Shown here in pieces: positions 33,901-41,988 of a DNA stretch of 64,000 nt. The notes under the pieces were generated by a model. It worked only from the letters and a program-made list of their open reading frames with translations, was not told where the DNA came from and searched no databases. This DNA is from Alphaproteobacteria bacterium. GTDB taxonomy: Bacteria; Pseudomonadota; Alphaproteobacteria; Acetobacterales; Acetobacteraceae. Where the stretch lies: assembly GCA_026400815.1 (NCBI GenBank), contig JAPLOI010000077.1:124001-188000 (forward strand). Reading direction: 5' to 3'. The stretch's first letter is position 1. Each line of letters begins with the position of its first letter. Position numbers and translations under genes: made by a program.

Positions 33901-34905
33901 TCAGCCGAACTTCTTCCGCAGCAGCGGCAGCACGGTCTCGCCGTACAGCTTCAGGAACCGCGCCTGGTCCGGCCCCGGGGCATGGAACACCAGATGGCGG
34001 AAGCCGAGGCCCACATACCAGCCGATCTTCTCCACATGCTCCTCAGCATCGTTGGAAACGATCCAGCGCTTCGCCGCCCGCTCAAGCGGCAGCGCATCGG
34101 CCAGACGCTCCATCTCCACCGGGTCCTCCACGGTCATCTTCTCCTCCGGCGAGAGAGCCAGCGCCGCCCAGTGGCGGGTGTCCTCCAGTGCCCTCTGCTT
34201 GTCGGTGTCGAAGCTGACCTTCACCTCGATCATGTTGTCGTAGCCGGGCTTCTCCTTGCCGGAGGCGGCCATGCCCTCCTTCACGTTGGGCAGCAGCGTT
34301 TCGGTGTACAGCTCTACCGCCTTGCCGGAGGTGCAGATGAACCCGTCCCCGGCCCGCCCTGCATACTTGGCGATCATGGCACCGGCGGCAGCGACATAGA
34401 TCGGCACCGGCTCGCTGGGCCGGTCGTAGATCGTGGCGTTCTCGGTCTTGTAGTAGGTGCCCTCGAAGCTCACCCGCTCCTCGGTCCACAGCTTGCGCAT
34501 CAGCTGCACGCTCTCGCGCAGGCGGGCGAAGCGTTCCTTGAAGTCCGGCCAATGGATGCCCATCGCCGGCACCTCGTTCAGCCCCTCGCCGGTGCCGATG
34601 CCCAGGATCACGCGGCCCGGGAACATGCTGCCCAGCGTGCCGAAGGCCTGCGCCACGATGGACGGATGGTAGCGGAAGGTGGGCGTCAGCACCGAGGTGC
34701 CCATCACGATCCGGCTGGTGCGGGCGCCGAGCGCGCCGAGCCACACCAGCGAGTTCGGCGCATGGCCGTCCGTGTGCTTCCAGGGCTGGAAATGGTCGCT
34801 GATGAAGACGGAATCGAAGCCCGCCTGTTCCGCCTGAACGGCGTAGTCCAGCAGTTTCATCGGCGCGAATTGTTCCGCCGAGGCCTTGTAGCCGAGCTTG
34901 AGCAT
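33901..34905 (-). CDS. fgd: F420-dependent glucose-6-phosphate dehydrogenase homologue
   Basis: A 334-residue LLM-fold enzyme very close to mycobacterial FGD1 (336 residues). FGD1 oxidises glucose-6-phosphate while reducing F420, supplying F420H2. Shared blocks are [63 protein letters not shown] and [14 protein letters not shown]. Residues equivalent to mycobacterial His40, Trp44, Glu109, Lys198, Lys259 and Arg283 (catalysis and sugar-phosphate binding) are all present; the equivalent of Gln47 is Thr. The ATG at 34905 starts the homology. It heads the fgd-cofE-cofD-cofC operon. Other hexose 6-phosphates could be the true substrate. Confidence 0.93.
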   Translation of the reverse strand: MLKLGYKASAEQFAPMKLLDYAVQAEQAGFDSVFISDHFQPWKHTDGHAPNSLVWLGALGARTSRIVMGTSVLTPTFRYHPSIVAQAFGTLGSMFPGRVILGIGTGEGLNEVPAMGIHWPDFKERFARLRESVQLMRKLWTEERVSFEGTYYKTENATIYDRPSEPVPIYVAAAGAMIAKYAGRAGDGFICTSGKAVELYTETLLPNVKEGMAASGKEKPGYDNMIEVKVSFDTDKQRALEDTRHWAALALSPEEKMTVEDPVEMERLADALPLERAAKRWIVSNDAEEHVEKIGWYVGLGFRHLVFHAPGPDQARFLKLYGETVLPLLRKKFG

Positions 34906-35011
34906 CTGTTTCGTCCCCGATTGCCTCGCCTGGATATGGCGTGGCGCCGCCCCATGGCCAGTCGCGACATGCAGTCTATAGTCTCGCCCGATCGCGGCAA
35001 ACAGGGAGGGC
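34906..35011. promoter_or_regulatory. Divergent promoter region between fgd and an LLM oxidoreductase gene
   Basis: The 106 bases between the divergent starts at 34905 and about 35012 must hold promoters for the F420 operon and for the LLM gene. No clear -35/-10 pair or operator palindrome stands out. The shared control region suggests joint regulation. Confidence 0.5.
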
Positions 35012-35917
35012 ATGATGGGCATGAAGCTGGGGGTGGCATTCTCGGCCACCGACATGGGTGCGGCACCAGGCGTGCTGCGCGACTTCGCCCTGCTGGCCGA
35101 GGAGATCGGCTACGACGACCTGATGCTGCCCGACCACGTGCTGGGCGTGAACACCGAAAGCCGGCCGGATTGGGGTGCCCGCAATACCTCCAAGGATGCG
35201 TTCCACGACCCGTTCGTGGCCTTCGGCTTCCTCGCCGCCGTCTGCCAGCGCATCCATTTCTCCACCCAGGTGCTGATCCTGGCCCAGCGCCAAGCCACGC
35301 TGGTGGCCAAGCAGGCCGCGAATGTGGACGTGCTCAGCGAGGGCCGTTTCCGCCTCGGCATCGGCGTGGGCTGGAACGAGGCGGAGTTCATCGGCCTCAA
35401 CGAGAATTTCCACGACCGCGGTAAGCGCTCGGTGGAGCAGATCGAGGTGATGCAGGCGCTGTGGGCGGCCGATCACGTGGATTTCAAGGGCAAGTGGCAC
35501 ACCATCCCGGATGCCGGCATCAACCCGCGCCCGGCCAGCGGCCGCGTGCCGGTGTGGTTCGGCGGGCACATGGATGTCACGCTACGCCGCATTGCGCGCC
35601 TCGGCGATGGCTGGATGATGAACGTCCACCCGCCTGGCGATGCCGCGCTGGCCGATTTCGCCACGCTGCGCCGCTACACCGCGGAAGCCGGGCGCCCCGC
35701 GGACAGCGTCGGCATCGAGGTCTGGACCTCCATGGGGACGGGCACCGAAGACGATTGGCGGCGCGAATTCCAGTTCTGGAAGGATGCCGGCGTGTCGCGC
35801 GTTACGCTCAACACCACCTTCAATCGCAACCACCACAAGCGCATCGCCGGCCGCAGCTTCGCCGAGCATGCCGCCGCGATCCGGCGCTGGCACGCCGCGG
35901 TGGCCGATCTTGTTTGA
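35012..35917 (+). CDS. LLM class oxidoreductase, probably F420-dependent
   Basis: A protein of up to 301 residues with the luciferase-like TIM barrel: [12 protein letters not shown] at the start, [56 protein letters not shown] and VPVWFGGH. These blocks are typical of F420-using LLM proteins (the [11 protein letters not shown] class). The ATG at 35012 is one base after GGGAGGG, too close, so 35015 or 35021 is the more likely start. It is divergent from the F420 operon, which favours F420 over FMN as cofactor. The substrate is unknown. Confidence 0.85.
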   Translation: MMGMKLGVAFSATDMGAAPGVLRDFALLAEEIGYDDLMLPDHVLGVNTESRPDWGARNTSKDAFHDPFVAFGFLAAVCQRIHFSTQVLILAQRQATLVAKQAANVDVLSEGRFRLGIGVGWNEAEFIGLNENFHDRGKRSVEQIEVMQALWAADHVDFKGKWHTIPDAGINPRPASGRVPVWFGGHMDVTLRRIARLGDGWMMNVHPPGDAALADFATLRRYTAEAGRPADSVGIEVWTSMGTGTEDDWRREFQFWKDAGVSRVTLNTTFNRNHHKRIAGRSFAEHAAAIRRWHAAVADLV

Positions 35918-35984
35918 TTTTGGCTGAAATCGCCCCCGCGCCTCCCTATATGCCCCAAATTGCAGGCGCGCAGGGGAGGCATTG

Positions 35985-36602
35985 ATGGGTGACGGGCTGG
36001 TTCAGACGGCGCAGTCCTGGCTGCAGGCCGGGGCGGGTTGGGCGCCGGCGATCGTGTTCGTCATCACCTTCCTGGAGTCGTTGCCGGGGATCAGCCTGCT
36101 GGTCCCTGCCACCGCGCTGCTGCTGGCCACCGGGGCGCTGCTGGGCACCGGCACGCTGGAGCCCGGCCCGATCGTGATTGCGGCGATCGCCGGCGCCATC
36201 GTGGGCGATGCCGTCGGCTTCTGGCTGTCGCGCGCCTACGGGCCGCATCTGGTGCGCCGCCTGCTGCCGCGCAGCCAGCGCCGCGCCTATGCCCAGGCCC
36301 TGCTGCTGTTCCGCCGCTTCGGCTGGGCGGCGGTGTTCTTCGGCCGCTTCCTCGGCCCGGTCCGCGCCGTTGCCCCGCTGGTGGCCGGCGTGGCGCGGAT
36401 GCGGGAGCGGCATTTCCAGGCGGCCAACATCGCCTCCGCCTTCGTCTGGGCGCCGCTGCTGCTGCTGCCGGGCTACGCCGCCGCCCGTGGCGCGGAGGAG
36501 GTGGGGATGCAGCAGCACCACCTGCTGATCGGCTTCGTGCTGGCCGCCAAGCTTGCCCTGGCCTGGTTCCTGGTGAAGCGCTGGCGGGCGCGCCAAGCCT
36601 AG
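35985..36602 (+). CDS. DedA family membrane protein
   Basis: A 205-residue inner-membrane protein of the DedA/SNARE-associated family, linked to membrane lipid transport and homeostasis. Typical features are ITFLESLPGISLLVPATALLLATGAL near the N-terminus, GAIVGDAVGFWLSRAYG, and the hallmark FFGRFLGPVRAVAPLVAGVARM with the glycine-arginine-phenylalanine motif in the re-entrant half. Start ATG at 35985 has CAGGGGAGG five bases upstream; an in-frame TTG one codon earlier is less likely. It converges on the EAL gene at 36639. Confidence 0.9.
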   Translation: MGDGLVQTAQSWLQAGAGWAPAIVFVITFLESLPGISLLVPATALLLATGALLGTGTLEPGPIVIAAIAGAIVGDAVGFWLSRAYGPHLVRRLLPRSQRRAYAQALLLFRRFGWAAVFFGRFLGPVRAVAPLVAGVARMRERHFQAANIASAFVWAPLLLLPGYAAARGAEEVGMQQHHLLIGFVLAAKLALAWFLVKRWRARQA

Positions 36603-36638
36603 GCTTTGTCTTGAGTGGCCTGCTGGTCGGCTACCGGT

Positions 36639-38348
36639 CTAGCGGATCGCGCCCGGCAGGTTGCCCGGCTTGCCGAACAGCCAGCCCTGGCCGTGATCCA
36701 CGCCGAGTTCCCGCATCAGCGTGGCCTGCTCGTCCGTTTCGATCATCTCGGCCACCGTCTTGGCGCCGGCGCTTTTGGCCAGTTCCACGATCGCCTGCAC
36801 GATCCCTCGCTCGCGCGGCCCCTGCTGGGCGGCCTGCACGAAGCTGCCGTCGATCTTCACGAAATCCACGCGGAATTGCTGCAGGTAGCGGAAGGCGGCC
36901 GCCCCCGCGCCGAAATCGTCGAGGCACAGCCCCACGCCCAGCTCGCGCAGCCTGGCCCAGGTGGCGGAGGCGGTGGCGAGGTCGTCGATCTCCGCCGTTT
37001 CGGTCAGTTCCACCAGCAGGCGCGGCTTGCCGGCGGTGCCGGGTGGCAGGCGCATCTCCGCCAGCAGGCCGAACAGGCGCTGGGCGAAATCCGGGCTTTG
37101 CAGCGACAGGCCGGACACGTTCACCGCCACCGATACGCCGGGGGCGGAGCGCAGCGCCATCAGCGCCTGCTCCATCACCGCAAGGTCCATCACGTCCGAC
37201 AGGCCGACCGCCTCGGCGAAGGTGACGAATTCCTGGATCGAGCCCATCGGCATGCCGGGCGTGGCGATCGGGCGCAACAGCGCCTCGTAGTGGTGCACGG
37301 CACGGGTGGCGAGCGAGACGACGGGCTGGAACAACAGGCGGAAGCGATGGCCGGCCAGGGCGGCGCGGACCGACTGGGTGCGCAGCTCCGCCTGGGCGAG
37401 GATGCCGGTGAGGCCGCCCGAGCCACCCACGGAGGTTACACCCGCGGTGCCCTCCGAAGTGAAGCGCGAGACGGCGTAGCGCAGCACGCGGTTGGCGGTG
37501 GCGGCGCCCATCGGGCCCGATTCCAGCGACATCTCGGTGCCATGGACGCGGGCGATGTTGCGGGCGGCGGAGCGGGAGAGGAACTGCTCCAGCTTGCGCA
37601 CCAGGCCGTCCATGCCGTTATGCGCCAGGCCCAGCACGCCGAAGCGGCCCTCGGCCAGCTCGCTGCCGCGGGCATCGGGGCCGCAATCGCCCATCAGCGT
37701 GGTCAGGCCATGGCGCAGGCGCTGCTGCTCCGCGGCGGAGAGGTGGTTCTTCACGTCCTGCCAGCCCTGCACCTCCACCAGCCCCAACGGGCCGGTGCCG
37801 CCGTTGTGCATATGGGATTCCGCCTCGCGGGCGAAGTCGGCCGGGGTCTGGATGGCGGCGGCAAGGTCGCCGCGCTCGGGCGCGGGCAGGGGCACAGGGC
37901 CGATGATGAAGCACAGCCGGGCCTCCTCGCCGGGCACCGCGCGGGCGGCGACGAGGGCGGGGCTGCGGGCGGGGTCGGCGAGGTGGAGCACCATGGGCGG
38001 CATGCGGCCACGCACCGGGGCGAGCGCCTGGGCCATGGCGAAGGCGGGCTGGTCACCGGGGGAGATCAGGGTGGCGATGTTGCGGCCGATCATGGCGCGG
38101 GCGGGTTGGTTGTAGAGCTGTTGGAAGCTGCCGGTGGCGAAGGTGATCAGGCCGCCTTTGGTGGTTTCCACCAGCATGTCGGCCGCGGCGAAGGCAAAGG
38201 CGCGCAGGCGCTCACGCGCACGCGCCTCGGCCGCTTCCTCCGGCGTGGAGAAGGCATCGGCGGCGGCGGTGCCGGGCGCAGGGGCCGGCGGTGGCGCCGG
38301 CTCCGCTGCCTTGGCGGGCGGCGAGCGCCAGACCAGCTTGCCGAACAT
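36639..38348 (-). CDS. PAS-like/EAL domain cyclic-di-GMP phosphodiesterase
   Basis: A 569-residue soluble signalling protein. Residues of about 45-160 look PAS-like (FAAADMLVETTKGGLITFATGSF), and the C-terminal 240 residues are an EAL domain. All catalytic positions are visible: YEALLRP, NVSGLSLQ, ELTETAEI, DDFGAG, VKIDGSFV, AEMIET and GQGWLFGKP. It should therefore hydrolyse cyclic di-GMP. The N-terminus is Pro/Ala-rich with no membrane segment. An intervening region (220-320) has no clear family. No GGDEF motif is present. Confidence 0.92.
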   Translation of the reverse strand: MFGKLVWRSPPAKAAEPAPPPAPAPGTAAADAFSTPEEAAEARARERLRAFAFAAADMLVETTKGGLITFATGSFQQLYNQPARAMIGRNIATLISPGDQPAFAMAQALAPVRGRMPPMVLHLADPARSPALVAARAVPGEEARLCFIIGPVPLPAPERGDLAAAIQTPADFAREAESHMHNGGTGPLGLVEVQGWQDVKNHLSAAEQQRLRHGLTTLMGDCGPDARGSELAEGRFGVLGLAHNGMDGLVRKLEQFLSRSAARNIARVHGTEMSLESGPMGAATANRVLRYAVSRFTSEGTAGVTSVGGSGGLTGILAQAELRTQSVRAALAGHRFRLLFQPVVSLATRAVHHYEALLRPIATPGMPMGSIQEFVTFAEAVGLSDVMDLAVMEQALMALRSAPGVSVAVNVSGLSLQSPDFAQRLFGLLAEMRLPPGTAGKPRLLVELTETAEIDDLATASATWARLRELGVGLCLDDFGAGAAAFRYLQQFRVDFVKIDGSFVQAAQQGPRERGIVQAIVELAKSAGAKTVAEMIETDEQATLMRELGVDHGQGWLFGKPGNLPGAIR

Positions 38349-38527
38349 CGTGACTCCCTGTTGGAAAAGGGTGAATTCATCTTGTCCGGCGGCGGGGTTA
38401 AGGGGGCATGAAGAACGCGGCGGGGCCGCGCACCGCTAGGCCGTGCGGTAGCCATGCGGGCGGGCCTTTGCCGCGGCGGCGAAGCGTGGTCTGGTAGGGG
38501 ACCGAATCACGGAAGGGGAGGCACGAC

Positions 38528-38911
38528 ATGTTCAGCCACATGATGGTCGGCAGCAACGACATCGACCGGTCGAAGACGTTCTACGACGCGCTGTTCGGCG
38601 CGCTGGGCGGCAAGCCGGGCATCGTGGATGCCAAGGGGCGCCTGATCTACATTCATGACGGCGCGATCTTCCTGGTGACCAAGCCGATCGACGGCAACCC
38701 GGCCACCTACGCCAATGGCGGCACGATCGGCTTCAAGGTGACCGGGCCGGACATGGCCAATGCCTGGCATGCAGCGGGCGTGGCCGCTGGCGGCAAGGCG
38801 GTGGAGGACGCGCCGGGGGTTCGTTCCGGCGGGGCCATGCCGCTGTACCTGGCCTATCTGCGCGATCCCGATGGCAACAAGCTGTGCGCGCTGCACCGCA
38901 TGCCGGCCTGA
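38528..38911 (+). CDS. VOC family protein (glyoxalase/bleomycin resistance fold)
   Basis: A 127-residue vicinal oxygen chelate protein: MFSHMMVGSNDIDRSKTFYDALF is the usual first beta-alpha-beta unit, and ends in YLAYLRDPDGNKLCALHR, the second one. The metal-ligand pattern (His near the start, Glu/His at the end) is incomplete, since the C-terminal residue is not a clear glutamate. A strong GGAAGGGGAGG ribosome binding site precedes the ATG. The gene is monocistronic, ended by a hairpin at 38929. The substrate is unknown. Confidence 0.85.
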   Translation: MFSHMMVGSNDIDRSKTFYDALFGALGGKPGIVDAKGRLIYIHDGAIFLVTKPIDGNPATYANGGTIGFKVTGPDMANAWHAAGVAAGGKAVEDAPGVRSGGAMPLYLAYLRDPDGNKLCALHRMPA

Positions 38912-38928
38912 GGCCAGGCATACCGATG

Positions 38929-38963
38929 AAGGGCCGCTCCCTGAGAGGGGGGCGGCCCTTTTT
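38929..38963. terminator. Rho-independent terminator between convergent genes
   Basis: AAGGGCCGCTCC (38929-38940) pairs with GGGGCGGCCCTT (38949-38960), with one G-T wobble, and a five-T run (38959-38963) follows on the plus strand. It lies between the ends of the VOC gene and the TetR gene and can serve both. Confidence 0.85.
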
Positions 38964-38966
38964 CGT

Positions 38967-39590
38967 TCAGGGCTTCAGCAGCAGGTCCAGCCGTGCCATG
39001 GCCAGCGCCACGCACTCCGCCGCCGAGGCCCCGGCAAACACGCCGGGGCGAAGTGACCAGATGCAGATGGCGTAGATCACCTCGCTGACGGTTTCCGGCG
39101 GCAAGGTGCGGAACTCGCCGGCCTTGGCACCGTCCCGCAGCACATCGTGCACGAAGGCGAAAAATGTCTCGCGGTCGCGGAGGTTCTGCGCCTCCGTGTC
39201 TGGTGGCCAGTACCAGGTGAGCGCCAGGAGCGGGCCGGCCAGCTTGCCGCGGGCGAGGTCCCCCTCAATCCAGACCGAGATGATCCGCTGCAGCCGTTCG
39301 CGCGCCGTGCCGGGGCTGGTGGCGGCGCGCTTCGTGGCCTCGAATTGCGGTTCGTTGTGGCGCTGGATGATGGCGTAGAGCAGGCCGGCCTTGCCGTTGA
39401 AATAGGTGTTGATCAGCGACGGCACGACGCCGGCGCGTTTGGCGATCTCGGTGACCGTGGTGTCGTCGTAGCCGCGCTCGCTGATCATGTGCTCGGCGGC
39501 GTCCACCAGCTTGCGCTTGGTGTCTTCCTTGCGCTGGGTGCGGGTGTTCTCCTCGCCGCGGGCGCGGCGGGGCAGGGGCGGGATGGTCAT
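38967..39590 (-). CDS. TetR family transcriptional regulator
   Basis: A 207-residue TetR-type repressor. The N-terminal HTH is clear: TKRKLVDAAEHMISERGYDDTTVTEIAKRAGVVPSLINTYFNGKAGLLYAII. The ligand-binding domain follows and ends ECVALAMARLDLLLKP. The ATG at 39590 is chosen; an in-frame start at 39641 adds a basic tail without homology. The next gene, an enolase-superfamily protein at 39666, lies just upstream on the same strand and could be its target. The ligand is unknown. Confidence 0.9.
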   Translation of the reverse strand: MTIPPLPRRARGEENTRTQRKEDTKRKLVDAAEHMISERGYDDTTVTEIAKRAGVVPSLINTYFNGKAGLLYAIIQRHNEPQFEATKRAATSPGTARERLQRIISVWIEGDLARGKLAGPLLALTWYWPPDTEAQNLRDRETFFAFVHDVLRDGAKAGEFRTLPPETVSEVIYAICIWSLRPGVFAGASAAECVALAMARLDLLLKP

Positions 39591-39665
39591 GGGCGGTCTC
39601 CGGTCTCGACGGGGGATGCCAGCGAAATCGGAAATATTCAACGAAAGAGATTGATCGGAGCTCGG

Positions 39666-40841
39666 TCAGAGGCGGGGCGGATGCTTTGCCACGCCGCGTT
39701 CGTCGATATCGCAGCCCCAGCCCGGGGCGGTGGGCAGGATGAAGTCGCCGCCCTCGATGGCCGGTGGGGTGGTGACGAGTTCGTCGCGCCAGGGGGCGCT
39801 GTCGATGTCGATTTCCATCACCGCGAAGTTGGGGATGGTGGCGCAGAAATGCGCGCCGATCACCGATGATAGGTGGCCGTAGTAATTGTGCGGGGCGCAG
39901 TTGACCTCATAGGCGTCGCACAGGGCGGCGATACGCAGGCTTTCGGTGAAGCCGTTCCAGATCACGTCGACAATGGCGACATCGGTTGCGTAGGCATCAA
40001 GGAAGGGGCGGAAGCCGCGGCGGCCGATGACGGATTCGAGCGAGGCGATCGGGCAGGGGGCCTGGCGGCGGATGAGGGCCAGGGAGGCGGGGTCCCAGGT
40101 GTCGATTTCCAGCCAGGTGAGGTCGTAGGGGGCGACCGCCTCGGCTGCCCGGAGGTAGCCCGCGGTCTTGAAGTTGTAGTTGAGGTCGAGATGCAGGCCC
40201 ATCTCCGGCCCGGCGCCGTCGCGGAAGGCGGCGAGGGTGCGGCGGATGGCATCGAGCACTTCGGGGGTGGCGTTGAGTTCGGGGTGGCCGGGGCCGCGGG
40301 CGAAGCCGGGGAACCAGGTAGTGGGGTCTGGGCGGTCCAGCATCAGGATGTTGGTTTTCAGGGCCTTGAAGCCCTTGGATTTCACTTCCTCGCCGAGCCT
40401 GGCGACGTCGTCGTAGGTGCGCAGCGGCGGGACGCCCATGAGGTCGGCGCTGCGGACGCGGTAGCTGCCGCAATGGGAGAAGTAGACCGGCAGGCGGTCG
40501 CGGACCATGCCGCCGAGGAGGTTCCAGACCGGCACTCCCAGCGCCTTGCCCTTGATATCGAGCAGGGCGTTGACGATGGCGGCGATGGCGCGCTGGTTGA
40601 CGCCGCCGGGGGCCTGGATGGTGCGGGACAGGAGGGTGGATTCGATGTGCTGCAGGCGCATCGGGTCCTGGCCGATCACGGCATCGGCGAGGCCGTGGAT
40701 GATGGCGGTGAGGCCGCGGGAGCCGTCGGCTTCGGTGTATTCGGACCAGCCGACGATCCCATCCGTCGTTTCGATGCGCAGGAAGGAGAAGTTGCGCCAG
40801 CCGGCGTCGGCGTGGAGGTCGTCGATGCGCTTGATCTTCAT
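39666..40841 (-). CDS. Enolase-superfamily (mandelate racemase/muconate lactonizing type) protein
   Basis: A 391-residue member of the enolase superfamily, probably a sugar-acid dehydratase. The capping domain starts MKIKRIDDLHADAGWRNFSFLRIETTDGIVGWSEY. In the barrel, metal ligands appear as LHLDLNYNF, LTWLEIDTWD and IASLESVIG, and a histidine occurs in CAPHNYYGHLS. The catalytic strand-2 motif usually read KxK or KxH is KTN here (FKALKTNIL), so the acid/base pair is non-standard. The ATG at 40841 follows GGGAGGACC. A longer frame upstream is a shadow of other DNA. Confidence 0.82.
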   Translation of the reverse strand: MKIKRIDDLHADAGWRNFSFLRIETTDGIVGWSEYTEADGSRGLTAIIHGLADAVIGQDPMRLQHIESTLLSRTIQAPGGVNQRAIAAIVNALLDIKGKALGVPVWNLLGGMVRDRLPVYFSHCGSYRVRSADLMGVPPLRTYDDVARLGEEVKSKGFKALKTNILMLDRPDPTTWFPGFARGPGHPELNATPEVLDAIRRTLAAFRDGAGPEMGLHLDLNYNFKTAGYLRAAEAVAPYDLTWLEIDTWDPASLALIRRQAPCPIASLESVIGRRGFRPFLDAYATDVAIVDVIWNGFTESLRIAALCDAYEVNCAPHNYYGHLSSVIGAHFCATIPNFAVMEIDIDSAPWRDELVTTPPAIEGGDFILPTAPGWGCDIDERGVAKHPPRL

Positions 40842-40960
40842 GGGTGGTCCTCCCGGGGCTTTTGTTGGGGGGAGGATGGCACAGCTGGGGTTCGGTGCCG
40901 ATGGGGGGTGATTTATGGTGGAACGAGTCGAATATGGAATAAAATGGGCGCGAGTGGGCG

Positions 40961-41665
40961 CTAGCCCTCGCGGCCGTATTTTTTGATGAAGTAGCGGGCG
41001 GCGGCGATTTCGTACGGGCGCAGCTTCAGGATCGGGTCGGTGAGTTTCAGGCGGCGGGGCTGAGACGGGCGCGGCGTGCGGGGTTTTCTGGGGCGCGGGG
41101 CGCGTTTCAGCCAGTCGGGCTGGTCGAGGCCGAGGGCGTGGCAGAGCGGACGCAGGAGGCGCCCGGCCTGCGGGGCGGCCTGGACGAACTCCTGGGTGTG
41201 GGGCTGCTGGAGCAGGTGTTCCAGCCAGCCGGCGCTGGGGCCGGCTTCGGGGATGCGGCGGGTAATCCAGCCGCGGCCGCGCGGGAGGCGCGCGGGGGCT
41301 TCGACCAGATCGGCGCCGGGCATGGGCATGGATTGGATGCGCTCGGGCGCGCGGGGGTGGCGGGCGGTTTCCGGGCGCGTGGCGGTGGGGCGGGTGGTTT
41401 TCGGGCGGGGCTTGGGGAGGGTGTTGGTCTGCCAGCGCTCGTAGAGGCGGGTGAGGCGGTTGTTGAGGCGCTGGAGGCGGAGGCAGAGGAGGGTCCAGAT
41501 CGGGCCGGGGAGGAGGGGGAGGTCGCCATGGGGGGCGATGATCCAGCGCTGCTCCGGGCCGGCCCAGATCGGGCGCGCGGGCGCGGATACGACAGGGGCT
41601 GCGCGCGCGATGACGCGGCGCAGGCCCTGGATCAGGCCGGTGAGGAGGAGGGATAACTGGATCAT
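40961..41665 (-). CDS. Conserved-looking basic hypothetical protein
   Basis: A 234-residue, arginine- and proline-rich protein I do not recognise. It starts with a hydrophobic helix (MIQLSLLLTGLIQGLRRVI), has a leucine-rich segment (IWTLLCLRLQRLNNRLTRLYERW) followed by a long Pro/Arg/Thr linker, and ends with a compact block LRPYEIAAARYFIKKYGREG. The DNA immediately upstream is AT-rich, with an imperfect palindrome GTTAG...CTAAC at 41667-41684 touching the start codon and no ribosome binding site, which suggests a leaderless transcript or operator overlap. Coding status is likely. Confidence 0.55.
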   Translation of the reverse strand: MIQLSLLLTGLIQGLRRVIARAAPVVSAPARPIWAGPEQRWIIAPHGDLPLLPGPIWTLLCLRLQRLNNRLTRLYERWQTNTLPKPRPKTTRPTATRPETARHPRAPERIQSMPMPGADLVEAPARLPRGRGWITRRIPEAGPSAGWLEHLLQQPHTQEFVQAAPQAGRLLRPLCHALGLDQPDWLKRAPRPRKPRTPRPSQPRRLKLTDPILKLRPYEIAAARYFIKKYGREG

Positions 41666-41876
41666 GGTTAGATATATAACTAACTATCGCCGGCGACGCA
41701 AGGGGGGGGTGTGGGGATTTTTTCTGGCTGGTGGTGGGTGGAGGTGGCCCCAAGAGCCCCCCTCCGGCTCCCCCCGCCCGAGAGCGAGGGGAGGGAAGTA
41801 AGAAAGTCAGCAAGAAGAAGATTTGCGGGGAGGCGGTGAGACGGTGAGGCAAGGAGGAGGAAGTGAGACAAGAGAT
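41666..41876. other. Gene-free stretch upstream of the hypothetical gene at 41665
   Basis: This part of a 323-base gap holds an AT-rich promoter-like segment at 41667-41700, a G run near 41700, and a C-rich stretch at 41758-41800. I see no gene in it. The rest of the gap carries the two repeats listed separately. Confidence 0.5.
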
Positions 41877-41904
41877 GGCGGAACCGCTTCGCGTTCCGCC
41901 CTAC
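41877..41904. repeat. REP-like palindrome with CCCTAC edge
   Basis: GGCGGAAC (41877-41884) and GTTCCGCC (41893-41900) form a perfect 8-bp stem with the loop CGCTTCGC, followed by CTAC. The loop and the CCCTAC edge resemble the element at 7107-7145 and the one at 43257-43278, indicating a dispersed family. Confidence 0.6.
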
Positions 41905-41928
41905 TCTGGGTGGTGGAGTGCCTTTGGT

Positions 41929-41965
41929 GAAAGTCTTTTTGCTTCTTTTTCTTCAGAAAAAGAAG
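41929..41965 (+). repeat. T-rich hairpin repeat, copy 1 (type B)
   Basis: A 37-base element with a perfect 11-bp AT-rich stem (CTTCTTTTTCT at 41942-41952 with its complement at 41955-41965) preceded by AAGTCTTTTTG. It lies 23 bases beyond the stop codon of the minus-strand LLM gene at 41989. Nearly identical copies lie at 46797 and 63333, and related copies at 46719 and 63813. Confidence 0.75.
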
Positions 41966-41988
41966 GTCTTGCCTTGCTTCCTTAGGGG

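Noticed and set aside
39666-41852. A single 728-residue minus-strand protein
   Set aside because: Only the last 391 residues belong to the enolase superfamily. The upstream part is a shadow of the hypothetical gene and repeats, and the true start at 40841 has a ribosome binding site.
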